From positions 28,652-50,847 of the forward strand of contig DGYA01000066.1 of NCBI GenBank assembly GCA_002396505.1: DNA of 22,196 nucleotides, given 5' to 3'. The notes below the pieces were generated by a model that had not been told where the DNA came from, did not search any database, and was given only the letters and a program-made list of their open reading frames with translations. Position numbers and translations under genes: made by a program. Source of the DNA: Cyanobacteria bacterium UBA5018 (GTDB lineage: Bacteria; Cyanobacteriota; Cyanobacteriia; PCC-6307; Cyanobiaceae). This document shows, piece by piece, positions 1-7,495 of the stretch. How positions within the stretch are numbered: position 1 is the first letter of the stretch; every line of letters starts with the position of its first letter.

Positions 1-258
1 ATGGGTTCCGGTAAGGGCAACCCGGAATTCTGGGTGGCGGTGATCAAGCCCGGTCGCATTCTGTTCGAGATGGGTGGTCCCGAGATCACCCCCGAAATCG
101 CCCGCGAGGCGATGCGGCTCGCCCAGTACAAGCTGCCGATGAAGACCAAGTTCCTCACCCTGGCCGACCAAGTGGAAGCCGAAGCCCAGGCCTTGATCGA
201 TGCTTCGGCCCTGCCTGATCCCTCGGCTGCCGCCGAGCCCGTCACCGTGGAGTCCTGA
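1..258 (+). CDS. rplP: 50S ribosomal protein L16, 3' part (5' end outside window)
   Basis: L16 is a large-subunit protein near the A site and peptidyl-transferase region. The 85 visible residues are the C-terminal part: GSGKGNPEFWVAV is a signature segment that lies mid-protein in L16, so the methionine at base 1 is internal and not the start. The protein ends with an Ala/Glu-rich tail (roughly the last 25 residues) beyond the conserved core. It is the first gene of the visible ribosomal cluster; rpmC starts 3 bases after its stop, consistent with co-transcription. Identity is certain; only the start is missing. Confidence 0.95.
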   Translation: MGSGKGNPEFWVAVIKPGRILFEMGGPEITPEIAREAMRLAQYKLPMKTKFLTLADQVEAEAQALIDASALPDPSAAAEPVTVES

Positions 259-260
259 CC

Positions 261-473
261 ATGGCCCGTCCCGAAATCGCCGAGGTGCGCAAGCTCAGCG
301 GTGACCAAATTCTCGAACAGATCGGTGCCACCCGGCGCGAACTGTTCGATCTGCGCTTCCAGCGGGCCACCCGCCGCCTGGAACAACCGCACCGCTTCAA
401 GCAGGCCCGCATCAAGCTGGCTCAGCTGCTCACGGTGCGTGGGGAGCAAAAGAGCTCCGCCTCCGCCTCCTGA
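261..473 (+). CDS. rpmC: 50S ribosomal protein L29
   Basis: L29 is a small helical-hairpin protein near the peptide exit tunnel that helps form the docking site for targeting factors. The 70-residue length fits the family. The recognisable part is ELFDLRFQRATRRLEQPHR (about residues 27-45), the conserved turn between the two helices. The ATG lies 3 bases after the rplP stop, and rpsQ follows after 17 bases. The tail is Ser/Ala-rich. Order rplP-rpmC-rpsQ is the standard bacterial S10/spc order, which supports the call. Confidence 0.95.
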   Translation: MARPEIAEVRKLSGDQILEQIGATRRELFDLRFQRATRRLEQPHRFKQARIKLAQLLTVRGEQKSSASAS

Positions 474-490
474 TCCCAACCTCCATTCCC

Positions 491-760
491 ATGGCACTCA
501 AGGAACGGGTCGGCACCGTCGTCAGCGACAAGATGGACAAAACGGTGGTGGTGGCGGTGGAAAACCGCTTCCCCCATTCCATCTATCAGAAGACGGTCAG
601 CCGCACCACCCGCTACAAGGTTCACGACGAAACCAACAGCTGCAAGGTGGGCGACCGGGTTCGCATCACCGAAACTCGGCCCCTCAGTCGCACCAAGCGC
701 TGGCAGGTGGCTGAAGTGATCGCCACCACCGGTGCCGCCAAGGCCACCGGCGCCAACTGA
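491..760 (+). CDS. rpsQ: 30S ribosomal protein S17
   Basis: S17 is a primary 16S rRNA binding protein with an OB-fold. The 89-residue protein opens MALKERVGTVVSDKMDKTVV, the usual S17 N-terminus, followed by the FPHSIYQKTV and VGDRVRITETRPLSRTKRW segments that form the OB-barrel signature. A short Ala/Thr tail follows. It sits between rpmC and rplN; the strong ribosome binding site of rplN begins immediately after its stop. Confidence 0.97.
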   Translation: MALKERVGTVVSDKMDKTVVVAVENRFPHSIYQKTVSRTTRYKVHDETNSCKVGDRVRITETRPLSRTKRWQVAEVIATTGAAKATGAN

Positions 761-773
761 GGAGGACCTACCG

Positions 774-1139
774 ATGATTCAACAGGAAACCTATCTCAAC
801 GTCGCCGACAACAGTGGCGCCAAGCGCATCCAGTGCATCCGGGTGCTGGGCACCAACCGTCGCTACGCCCACGTGGGCGATGTGATCGTGGCAGCCGTCA
901 AGGACGCCATGCCCAACATGGGCGTCAAGAAGTCGGATGTGGTCAAGGCAGTGGTGGTGCGCACCAAGGCCACCCTGCGCCGGGATACGGGCAATTCGAT
1001 CCGCTTCGACGACAACGCCGCGGTGATCCTGGGCAACGACAACAACCCCAAGGGCACCCGCGTCTTCGGTCCGGTCGCCCGGGAACTGCGGGAGCGCAAT
1101 TTCACCAAGATCGTCTCCCTTGCTCCGGAGGTGATCTGA
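774..1139 (+). CDS. rplN: 50S ribosomal protein L14
   Basis: L14 binds 23S rRNA and forms an inter-subunit bridge; silencing factor RsfS also docks on it. The 121-residue product starts MIQQETYLNVADNSGAKRI, the diagnostic L14 N-terminus. The frame is open upstream to 732 but the ATG at 774 is chosen because it matches the family start and is preceded by GGAGGA at 761-766, one of the few strong Shine-Dalgarno sequences here. Its 3' end carries the binding site for rplX (GGAGGTG), so the two are tightly coupled. Confidence 0.97.
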   Translation: MIQQETYLNVADNSGAKRIQCIRVLGTNRRYAHVGDVIVAAVKDAMPNMGVKKSDVVKAVVVRTKATLRRDTGNSIRFDDNAAVILGNDNNPKGTRVFGPVARELRERNFTKIVSLAPEVI

Positions 1140-1140
1140 A

Positions 1141-1497
1141 ATGGCCACCGCCACCCCCAAAGCCAAGACTGCGGTGCGCATCAAAATGCGCATCAAAAAA
1201 GGCGACACCGTTCAGGTGATCAGCGGTAAGGACAAGGGCAAAACCGGCGAAGTGCTGCGCACCCTGCCCTACCAAAACCGTGTTGTAGTCCAGGGCATCA
1301 ACCTGCGCACTCGCCACGTCAAGCCCACCCAGGAGGGCGAAACCGGCCGGATTCTCACCGAGGAAGCTTCGCTGCATGCCTCGAATGTGATGATCTACTC
1401 CACCGCTAAGCAGGTGGCCAGCCGGGTCGAGATTGTGGTTGATAAGGACGGCACCAAGAAACGCCGCCTCAAAAAGACCGGCGAATTTCTGGACTGA
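1141..1497 (+). CDS. rplX: 50S ribosomal protein L24
   Basis: L24 is an assembly-initiator protein of the 50S subunit that sits beside the exit tunnel. The KOW motif is visible at about residues 19-36 (KKGDTVQVISGKDKGKTG). The rest is a typical 118-residue L24 with a basic C-terminus. The ATG is one base after the rplN stop, with GGAGGTG just upstream inside rplN, so translational coupling is likely. A 128-bp spacer then separates it from rplE, starting with a small hairpin (CCAGG/CCTGG, 1501-1518). Confidence 0.96.
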   Translation: MATATPKAKTAVRIKMRIKKGDTVQVISGKDKGKTGEVLRTLPYQNRVVVQGINLRTRHVKPTQEGETGRILTEEASLHASNVMIYSTAKQVASRVEIVVDKDGTKKRRLKKTGEFLD

Positions 1498-1625
1498 TTA
1501 CCAGGATTGATTGCCTGGCTGTACTCCATCGGTTCAGCCCTTAATCAACCTCTCCCTATATCAGCCTCTCAATCCCCCTTTCCGCCTTCTGACCCCGACC
1601 AGAAGCGCACTCCCCTCCCCCCGTC

Positions 1626-2165
1626 ATGTCACTGAAACAGCGCTACCGGGAGACGATCCTGCCCAAGTTGCTCAAGGATCTGAACCTCTCCAACGTTCAC
1701 GAAGCTCCCAAGGTGATCAAGGTCACCGTGAACCGGGGCCTCGGCGAAGCGGCGCAAAACGCCAAGGCTCTTGAAGCTTCGATTACGGAACTGGCCACGA
1801 TTACCGGTCAAAAGGTGATGGTGACCCGCGCCAAAAAAGCCATTGCTGGCTTCAAGATTCGCCAGGGCATGCCCATTGGCGTTGCCGTCACCCTCCGGGG
1901 CGACCGCATGTATGCATTCCTGGAGCGACTGATTCATCTCGCTCTTCCTCGCATTCGCGACTTCCGCGGCGTGAGCCCCAAGAGCTTCGACGGCCGGGGG
2001 AACTACACCCTGGGAATCCGCGAACAAATCATCTTCCCCGAGATCTCATTCGACAAAATCGATGCTATCCGGGGTATGGACGTCACCATCGTGACCAGCG
2101 CCCGTAACGACGAAGAGGGCAGGGCCCTCCTCCGCGAGATGGGGATGCCGTTCCGCAGTAACTGA
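1626..2165 (+). CDS. rplE: 50S ribosomal protein L5
   Basis: L5 binds 5S rRNA and contacts the P-site tRNA and S13. The 179-residue protein begins SLKQRYRETILPKL and contains the L5 signature around KVTVNRGLGEAAQN (about residues 34-47) and the GRGNYTLGIREQIIFPEI region. Length is normal. There is no clear Shine-Dalgarno; the 60 bases upstream are pyrimidine-rich. It is separated from rplX by an unusually long gap for this operon, while rpsH follows at 20 bases. Confidence 0.97.
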   Translation: MSLKQRYRETILPKLLKDLNLSNVHEAPKVIKVTVNRGLGEAAQNAKALEASITELATITGQKVMVTRAKKAIAGFKIRQGMPIGVAVTLRGDRMYAFLERLIHLALPRIRDFRGVSPKSFDGRGNYTLGIREQIIFPEISFDKIDAIRGMDVTIVTSARNDEEGRALLREMGMPFRSN

Positions 2166-2185
2166 GCCCTCTTCCGGACACGACT

Positions 2186-2587
2186 ATGGCCAATCACGAT
2201 CCCATTTCCGACATGCTCACTCGCATCCGCAATGCGAGTGAGAAGCGCCACGAGACCACCAAAATTCCTGCATCTCGGCTTTGCCGCAGCATCGCCAAGG
2301 TGCTGCAACAGGAAGGCTTCATCGCCGCAATCTCCGAGGAAGGTGCTGGCATTGAGCGTCAGCTAGTGCTGGAACTCAAGTACAGCGGCAAGCATCGCAA
2401 CCCCACCATCCGCTCGGTGCAGCGGGTGAGCAAGCCCGGTTTGCGCATCTACAAAAACACCCGCCAGCTACCCAAGGTTTTGGGCGGTCTTGGGGTGGCC
2501 ATCATCTCCACCTCCAAGGGTGTGATGAGCGACCGTGACGCCCGTAAACAGGGCGTTGGCGGCGAAGTGCTCTGCTACGTCTATTGA
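2186..2587 (+). CDS. rpsH: 30S ribosomal protein S8
   Basis: S8 is a primary 16S rRNA binding protein of the central domain; in enterobacteria it represses the spc operon by binding its mRNA. The 133-residue protein begins with the signature DPISDMLTRIRNA and ends with GVGGEVLCYVY, the conserved C-terminal beta strand. It lies between rplE and rplF as in most bacteria. The stop overlaps the region just upstream of rplF, whose ATG is 17 bases further on. Confidence 0.97.
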   Translation: MANHDPISDMLTRIRNASEKRHETTKIPASRLCRSIAKVLQQEGFIAAISEEGAGIERQLVLELKYSGKHRNPTIRSVQRVSKPGLRIYKNTRQLPKVLGGLGVAIISTSKGVMSDRDARKQGVGGEVLCYVY

Positions 2588-2604
2588 TCCTGGGAGATCG
2601 ATCC

Positions 2605-3153
2605 ATGTCTCGTATTGGTAAAGCCCCGATTGAGGTGCCCGATAAGGTCAGCGTCAGCCTGAACGGGCTGCACGTCACCGTTAAAGGTCCCAAGGGCGAA
2701 CTCAGCCGCACCCTGCCTGAGGGTGTGGCGATCAGCCAGGAAGGCAACACCCTGTTGGTGACGCCTTCCAGCAGCCACCGCCGCTCCCGGGAGCGCCATG
2801 GCCTCTGCCGCACCCTGGTGGCCAACATGGTGCAAGGTGTGAGCCAGGGCTACACCCTCAAGCTGGAGATCGTTGGCGTGGGCTATCGCGCCAATGTTCA
2901 AGGCAAGAAACTGGTATTGAGCGCTGGTTACAGCCATCCAGTGGAGATGGACCCCCCAGACGGCATCAGCTTTGCTGTGGAAGGCAACACCACCGTGCTT
3001 GTCTCCGGTGCCGACAAGGAGGTGGTGGGCAACGAAGCCGCCAAGGTGCGCGCCATCCGCCCGCCTGAGCCCTACAAGGGCAAGGGCATTAAATATGAGG
3101 GCGAGAAAATCCTGCGCAAGGCCGGTAAAACCGGTAAGACCGGCAAGAAATGA
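2605..3153 (+). CDS. rplF: 50S ribosomal protein L6
   Basis: L6 binds the sarcin-ricin region of 23S rRNA. The product (182 residues) begins MSRIGKAPIEVPDKVSV, the conserved start; the frame is open back to 2584, but ATG at 2605 is the family start and has GGGAG upstream. The second signature, PEPYKGKGIKYEGEKILRKA, is near the C-terminus and is followed by a lysine-rich tail with three GKTGK-like repeats. It is in the usual rpsH-rplF-rplR order. Confidence 0.97.
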   Translation: MSRIGKAPIEVPDKVSVSLNGLHVTVKGPKGELSRTLPEGVAISQEGNTLLVTPSSSHRRSRERHGLCRTLVANMVQGVSQGYTLKLEIVGVGYRANVQGKKLVLSAGYSHPVEMDPPDGISFAVEGNTTVLVSGADKEVVGNEAAKVRAIRPPEPYKGKGIKYEGEKILRKAGKTGKTGKK

Positions 3154-3188
3154 GGCCTGCCTGAGCGTCGTCATCCCGCCCTATCTCC

Positions 3189-3554
3189 ATGTCTTTCATC
3201 CCCCGCAAACAGCAGGTTCAGAAGCGTCACCGCCGCCTGCGCCGCACCCTCAGTGGCACCGCCCTGCGCCCGCGTTTGGCTGTGTTCCGCTCCAACAACC
3301 ACATCTACGTTCAGGTCATCGACGACGAGGCCCAGAACACCCTCTGCGCTGCGTCCACCCTGGACAAGGATTTGCGCACCAGCCTCAACAACGGTTGCAC
3401 CTGCGATGCTTCCATCGCCGTTGGTGAACTGGTCGCCAAGCGCGCCCTGGCCAAGGGCATCCAGCAGGTGGTCTTCGATCGCGGCGGCAACCTGTACCAC
3501 GGTCGGGTGAAAGCCCTGGCCGAAGCCGCCCGGGAAGCGGGCCTTCAGTTCTGA
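3189..3554 (+). CDS. rplR: 50S ribosomal protein L18
   Basis: L18 binds 5S rRNA together with L5. The 121-residue protein has the basic N-terminus (QKRHRRLRRTL) and the conserved RPRLAVFRSNNHIYVQVIDD stretch (about residues 28-47); the C-terminus VVFDRGGNLYHGRVKALAEA is also typical. A second reading frame within the same DNA is a shadow. It is followed by rpsE after 16 bases. Confidence 0.96.
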   Translation: MSFIPRKQQVQKRHRRLRRTLSGTALRPRLAVFRSNNHIYVQVIDDEAQNTLCAASTLDKDLRTSLNNGCTCDASIAVGELVAKRALAKGIQQVVFDRGGNLYHGRVKALAEAAREAGLQF

Positions 3555-3570
3555 TCCTGCTCTCCTCACC

Positions 3571-4230
3571 ATGACCGAAACCAACGACCAGATCCACGCC
3601 GCCGACATCCCAGGCGCCGCCGATGTTCCCGCCGCCGAAGGCCAGCAGGAGCGCCGCGGTGGCCGCGGTGATGCCCGCGGTGGCGACCGGGGCGGCGACC
3701 GCCGCGGCGGTGGCCGGGGCCGCGAAAACCGCCGCGGCCAGGAGCGCGACTCCGAATGGCAGGAGCGGGTGGTACAGATCCGCCGCGTCTCCAAGACCGT
3801 CAAGGGCGGTAAGAAGATGAGCTTCCGGGCCATCGTCGTGGTCGGCAACGAACGCGGCCAGGTGGGCGTCGGCGTCGGCAAGGCCGGTGATGTGATCGGA
3901 GCCGTGCGCAAGGGCGTCGCCGATGGCAAGAAGCACTTGGTCAAGGTGCCCCTCACCCGCACCAACTCCGTGCCCACCGAGAGCCGGGGCCAGGACGGTG
4001 CCGCCAGCGTGCTGATCCGCCCGGCCGCCCCCGGTACCGGCGTGATCGCGGGCGGTTCGATCCGCACGGTGCTGGAATTGGCTGGCATTAAAAACGTGCT
4101 GGCCAAGCGCCTGGGCTCCAAGACCCCCCTTAACAACGCTCGGGCCGCCATGGCAGCCCTGGCGGCCCTGCGCACCCACAAGGAGACCGCCAAGGAGCGG
4201 GGCATCTCCCTTGAGCAGATCTACTCCTGA
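3571..4230 (+). CDS. rpsE: 30S ribosomal protein S5 with Gly/Arg-rich N-terminal extension
   Basis: S5 contributes to decoding accuracy and to the mRNA entry channel. The 219-residue protein is longer than the roughly 165 residues usual in E. coli because of an N-terminal extension. Residues 1-25 are acidic and Ala-rich; about 27-60 are a Gly/Arg-rich segment with repeated RGG, GGD and RGR units. The double-stranded-RNA-binding-like core begins at EWQERVVQIRRVSKTVKGG and includes FRAIVVVGNERGQVGVGVGK. The ATG at 3571 is kept because the whole extension is in frame with GC-rich third positions. Such extensions occur in picocyanobacterial S5 proteins. Confidence 0.96.
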   Translation: MTETNDQIHAADIPGAADVPAAEGQQERRGGRGDARGGDRGGDRRGGGRGRENRRGQERDSEWQERVVQIRRVSKTVKGGKKMSFRAIVVVGNERGQVGVGVGKAGDVIGAVRKGVADGKKHLVKVPLTRTNSVPTESRGQDGAASVLIRPAAPGTGVIAGGSIRTVLELAGIKNVLAKRLGSKTPLNNARAAMAALAALRTHKETAKERGISLEQIYS

Positions 4231-4239
4231 GGCCTCGCC

Positions 4240-4689
4240 ATGACTATTAACCTCCAAACCCTCAAGCCCAACGCCGGTGCCCGGCGCCGCAAAACCCGCA
4301 AAGGGCGCGGCATCGCCGCCGGCCAGGGGGCCAGCTGCGGTTTCGGTATGCGCGGTCAGAAGTCGCGCTCCGGCCGCCCCACCCGCCCCGGCTTCGAGGG
4401 GGGCCAGATGCCCCTCTACCGGCGTCTACCCAAGCTCAAGCACTTTGAGCTGGTGAACCCGAAGCACTTCACCGTGATCAATGTGGGTCAACTGGCGGAG
4501 CTGGCGGCCGGCAGCAGCGTCAACCTTCAATCCCTGGAGGAGGCGGGCATCGTCACCAGCCCCAAGCATCCGCTCAAGGTGCTCGGCAACGGCGATCTGA
4601 GCGTCAAGCTCAGCGTGGAGGCCGCTGGCTTCACCGCCAGCGCCCGCGCCAAGATCGAGGCCGCTGGCGGCAGCTGCGAACTGATCTGA
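4240..4689 (+). CDS. rplO: 50S ribosomal protein L15
   Basis: L15 is a late-assembly 50S protein with a basic, extended N-terminal part. The 149-residue product shows RKTRKGRGIAAGQGASCGFG and GQKSRSGRPTRPGFEGGQMP in the N-terminal half and the globular C-terminal domain ending AKIEAAGGSCELI. It starts 9 bases after rpsE. It is followed by a terminator-like hairpin before secY, so it may mark the end of a transcription segment. Confidence 0.96.
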   Translation: MTINLQTLKPNAGARRRKTRKGRGIAAGQGASCGFGMRGQKSRSGRPTRPGFEGGQMPLYRRLPKLKHFELVNPKHFTVINVGQLAELAAGSSVNLQSLEEAGIVTSPKHPLKVLGNGDLSVKLSVEAAGFTASARAKIEAAGGSCELI

Positions 4690-4734
4690 GCGCTCCGCTC
4701 TCGCTCGGTCCGCTCGCTCGGCCCTAAGGTCTGC

Positions 4735-4772
4735 ACCGCCTGCCTGAGCCCCGTGCCCAGCAGGCGGTTTTT
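4735..4772 (+). terminator. Terminator-like hairpin between rplO and secY
   Basis: A 9-bp perfect stem, ACCGCCTGC (4735-4743) with GCAGGCGGT (4760-4768), has a 16-base loop and is followed directly by five T residues. This has the form of a rho-independent terminator. It lies inside an otherwise co-directional cluster, so it could be a partial terminator setting secY expression below that of the ribosomal genes. The stretch just before it (4690-4723) is a low-complexity run of CGCTC-type units. Confidence 0.6.
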
Positions 4773-4802
4773 GTTTGTTTGTCCCCTCCACCCGCCACCG
4801 CC

Positions 4803-6122
4803 ATGCTCGTCAGTCGGGGTCGCAACCCCAGCGCCGGCGAAATCCTCAGCCAGCTGATCCAATCGCAGAGCCTGCGCGATCGCGTGCTCACCAGCCTCGG
4901 TTTGCTGCTGCTGGTGCGCCTCGGGATCTACATCCCCATGCCCGGCATCGACCGGGTGGCCTTCCAGGATTTCCTGGGCCGGGGGGGGCAGCTGATCGGC
5001 TTTCTCGACATCTTCACCGGCGGCGGCCTATCCACCCTGGGCATCTTCGCTCTGGGGATTCTGCCGTTTATCAACGCCTCGATCATCATTCAGTTGCTCA
5101 CTGCGGCCCTGCCGCAACTAGAGGAGCTGCAAAAGAACGAGGGGGAGGCCGGTCGGCGCAAGATCGCCCAGATAACCCGCTTTGTGGCGCTGGGTTGGGG
5201 GATTTTGCAGAGCGTCGTCTTCGCGATGATCCTGCGGCCCTACGCCACCGCCGGTCTCTCCGAAACCGTGTTCGTGATCCAGACCGCCCTGGCCCTGGTC
5301 ACGGGCTCGATGGTGGTGATGTGGATCTCGGAGGTGATCACCGAACGAGGCATCGGCCAGGGGGCATCCCTGGTGATCTTCGTGAACATCGTGGCCACCC
5401 TGCCCAAGGCGCTCGGATCCACCATCGCCCTGGCCCAGACCGGCGATCGCCGCACCGTCGGTGGCATCGTCGTGCTGGTGCTGGTGTTCCTGGTGACGAT
5501 CGTGGGGATCATCTTCGTGCAGGAGGGCAATCGCCGCATCCCGATCATCAGTGCCAAGCGCCAGGTGGGCGGAGCCAGTTTGCTCTCGGCACGCCAGAGC
5601 TACCTGCCGCTGAAGCTGAATGCCGGTGGAGTGATGCCGATCATTTTCGCCTCGGCGGTGGTGTTCCTGCCGCTCACGATCGCCAACATCAGCCGCAACC
5701 CCTGGCTGATTCGGGTGGCCAGCTCAATCAATCCCAACAGCAGCACCCCCTGGATCTATGCGCTGCTGTTCTTCAGCCTGATCTGTGGCTTTTCCTTCTT
5801 CTACGCCTCGCTAACGGTCAACCCGGCCGACATCGCCACCAACCTCAAACGCAGTGGTGTGGCGATTCCGGGCCTGCGCCCGGGATCCGCCACCGCCGCC
5901 TACCTGGGGGGGGTTCAGAACCGACTAACCCTGCTTGGTGGTCTGTTCTTGGGGGCCGTGGCGATCATCCCCTCCGCCGTGGAGGGGGCCACCCAGGTGA
6001 GCACCTTTCAAGGCCTGGGGGCCACCTCGCTACTGATCCTGGTGGGGGTGGCCATCGACACCGCCAAACAAGTGCAGACCTACGTGATTTCCCAGCGCTA
6101 CGAGGGCATGGTGCGCCAGTAA
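4803..6122 (+). CDS. secY: Preprotein translocase subunit SecY
   Basis: SecY is the channel subunit of the SecYEG translocon; in cyanobacteria it serves both plasma and thylakoid membranes. The 439-residue product has about ten hydrophobic segments. Signature pieces include RLGIYIPMPGID near residue 45, the first conserved SecY box at LDIFTGGGLSTLGIFALGI, and PFINASIIIQLLT. ATG 4803 (MLVSRGRNPSAGE) is preferred over the in-frame upstream codon at 4779. No Shine-Dalgarno is visible. A longer overlapping frame (4775-6172) is a shadow with low-complexity Arg/Gly/Pro composition. Confidence 0.97.
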   Translation: MLVSRGRNPSAGEILSQLIQSQSLRDRVLTSLGLLLLVRLGIYIPMPGIDRVAFQDFLGRGGQLIGFLDIFTGGGLSTLGIFALGILPFINASIIIQLLTAALPQLEELQKNEGEAGRRKIAQITRFVALGWGILQSVVFAMILRPYATAGLSETVFVIQTALALVTGSMVVMWISEVITERGIGQGASLVIFVNIVATLPKALGSTIALAQTGDRRTVGGIVVLVLVFLVTIVGIIFVQEGNRRIPIISAKRQVGGASLLSARQSYLPLKLNAGGVMPIIFASAVVFLPLTIANISRNPWLIRVASSINPNSSTPWIYALLFFSLICGFSFFYASLTVNPADIATNLKRSGVAIPGLRPGSATAAYLGGVQNRLTLLGGLFLGAVAIIPSAVEGATQVSTFQGLGATSLLILVGVAIDTAKQVQTYVISQRYEGMVRQ

Positions 6123-6182
6123 TCGGCCCGCCCCGCCCCGCCCCGCGCCCCGTCTTTGATCCCAAAGCCTGATCCGATTGCC

Positions 6183-6731
6183 ATGAAGCAACGCCTGCTG
6201 TTCCTAGGTCCCCCCGGTGCCGGCAAGGGCACCCAAGCCGCCCAACTGGCCGCCAGCCATGGCCTGCTGCACCTCTCCACCGGCGACCTGCTGCGGGCCG
6301 AGGTGGCCGCCGGTTCTGCCCTGGGCCAGGAGGCGGAAGCTGTGATGGCCCGCGGCGAGTTGGTGAGCGATCAGCTGGTGTTGGCGATCGTGCGCAGCCG
6401 GCTGCTGAGCCACCAGGGGGGCTGGCTGCTCGACGGCTTTCCCCGCAACCTGGCCCAGGCCGAGGCCCTCGATCAACTTCTCGATGAGCTGGAGCAGCGG
6501 ATCGAGCTGGTGGTGCTGATGCAACTAGACGACGAACTGCTGCTGCAGCGGCTGCTGGGCCGCGGTCGACAGGACGACACCGAAGCCGTGATCAGGCACC
6601 GGCTGGAGGTCTACCGCCAGCAGACCGCGCCCCTGATCGCCCATTACCGGCAGCAGCAGCTGCTGCAGTCCGTGGAGGCCGCCGGCGGCATCGCCGAGAT
6701 CACCGGCCGCATCGAAGCCCTGCTGGCCTGA
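6183..6731 (+). CDS. adk: Adenylate kinase (short-LID form)
   Basis: Adenylate kinase interconverts ATP plus AMP with two ADP. The 182-residue protein has the P-loop GPPGAGKGTQ at residues 9-18, the AMP-binding HLSTGDLLRAE segment and the DGFPRN motif. The LID region is short (GRGRQDDTEAVIRHR), lacking the zinc-binding cysteines of the long form; this is the usual cyanobacterial type. The ATG at 6183 gives the standard MKQRLLFLG start. Position directly after secY is conserved among bacteria. Confidence 0.96.
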   Translation: MKQRLLFLGPPGAGKGTQAAQLAASHGLLHLSTGDLLRAEVAAGSALGQEAEAVMARGELVSDQLVLAIVRSRLLSHQGGWLLDGFPRNLAQAEALDQLLDELEQRIELVVLMQLDDELLLQRLLGRGRQDDTEAVIRHRLEVYRQQTAPLIAHYRQQQLLQSVEAAGGIAEITGRIEALLA

Positions 6732-6814
6732 TCCCAGCCACTGGGCACCCAACTGAAAGGTGGTTGACCGGTGTGATAGGGTGCCTGTTTGCAAATTCGG
6801 AGAGCACAACGCCC

Positions 6815-6928
6815 ATGAAGGTGCGTGCCTCGGTCAAGAAAATGTGTGAAAAGTGCCGGGTGATTCGTCGCCACGGCCGGGTGATGGTGATCTGCACCAA
6901 CCCCAAGCACAAACAGCGCCAGGGCTGA
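6815..6928 (+). CDS. rpmJ: 50S ribosomal protein L36
   Basis: This 37-residue gene is too short for most ORF calls. The translation begins MKVRASVKKMCEKCRVIRRH and ends NPKHKQRQG. It keeps the zinc-ribbon ligands C11, C14, C27 and H32 of the classical C+ form of L36. GGAGAG (6799-6804) lies 10 bases upstream of the ATG and may serve as ribosome binding site. Its stop codon lies inside the palindrome GGGCTGATCAGCCC (6922-6935), the first of three inverted repeats before rpsM. Confidence 0.96.
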   Translation: MKVRASVKKMCEKCRVIRRHGRVMVICTNPKHKQRQG

Positions 6929-6948
6929 TCAGCCCCCGCTCCCTTGAA

Positions 6949-6987
6949 GACCCCAAGCCTGGGGTCATGGCCCCGATCCAGGGGCCA
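6949..6987 (+). promoter_or_regulatory. Two adjacent strong hairpins in the rpmJ-rpsM spacer
   Basis: The first hairpin is GACCCC (6949-6954), a 6-base loop and GGGGTC (6961-6966). The second is TGGCCCC (6968-6974), a 6-base loop and GGGGCCA (6981-6987). They are separated by one base, and neither has a U tract, so they are not ordinary terminators. They may be RNA-level regulatory or processing structures ahead of rpsM. The role is inferred; only the pairing is seen. Confidence 0.5.
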
Positions 6988-7017
6988 ACCCTGCCCTCTT
7001 GAACTCCCTTAATCCCT

Positions 7018-7383
7018 GTGGCTCGGATTGCCGGCGTCGATATCCCTCGCGATAAGCGAGTCGAGATCGCTCTCACCTATGTGTACGGGATCGGTCTTAC
7101 CCGTGCCCAGAAGATCATCGCCAAGAGCGGCGTGAACCCGGACACCCGGGTCAAAGATCTCGATGACGCCGATGTGCAGAAGCTGCGCAGCGCCGCCGAG
7201 AGCTTCACCCTGGAGGGAGACCTGCGCCGTCAGGAGGGCATGGCCCTCAAGCGCCTCCAGGACATCGGCTGCCTGCGCGGTCGTCGCCATCGCCTCGGGC
7301 TGCCCGTGCGCGGTCAGCGCACCCGCACCAATGCCCGCACCCGCCGGGGCGCCCGCAAAACCGTGGCCGGTAAGAAGAAGTAG
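7018..7383 (+). CDS. rpsM: 30S ribosomal protein S13
   Basis: S13 sits in the 30S head and bridges to the 50S subunit through L5. The 121-residue product reads ARIAGVDIPRDKRVEIALTY after the start and contains the signature RGQRTRTNARTRRGARKT near its C-terminus. The start is GTG at 7018, fixed by the family N-terminus; no ATG is available. It is preceded by hairpins and followed by a 232-bp spacer before rpsK that holds an imperfect 45-bp duplication. Confidence 0.97.
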   Translation: MARIAGVDIPRDKRVEIALTYVYGIGLTRAQKIIAKSGVNPDTRVKDLDDADVQKLRSAAESFTLEGDLRRQEGMALKRLQDIGCLRGRRHRLGLPVRGQRTRTNARTRRGARKTVAGKKK

Positions 7384-7410
7384 GGCTCAGGCCCACTCCT
7401 AGGGTCCAGG

Positions 7411-7495
7411 CCAACCGCAAGGCGGCGCCTGGCCGTCACTTCAGTAAGGCCCAGTCCAACCGCATGGCAGCCCCCGGCCGTCACTCCGGTAAGGC
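7411..7495. repeat. Imperfect tandem duplication, 45-bp period, rpsM-rpsK spacer
   Basis: Two copies begin with CCAACCGCA at 7411 and 7456. Over the first 40 bases they agree at 34 positions and end with GTAAGGC. The copies lie in the 232-bp spacer (7384-7615), which otherwise shows no gene; the open frames there are short and have no recognisable product. The spacer could be a 5' leader for rpsK. Confidence 0.75.

Noticed and set aside
4775..6172. 465-residue frame over secY
   Set aside because: It overlaps secY in another frame, has low-complexity Arg/Gly/Pro/His composition and no domain; SecY is certain.
6764..6782. Promoter upstream of rpmJ (TTGACC and TAGGGT)
   Set aside because: The two hexamers are only 7 bases apart, too close to act as a -35/-10 pair.
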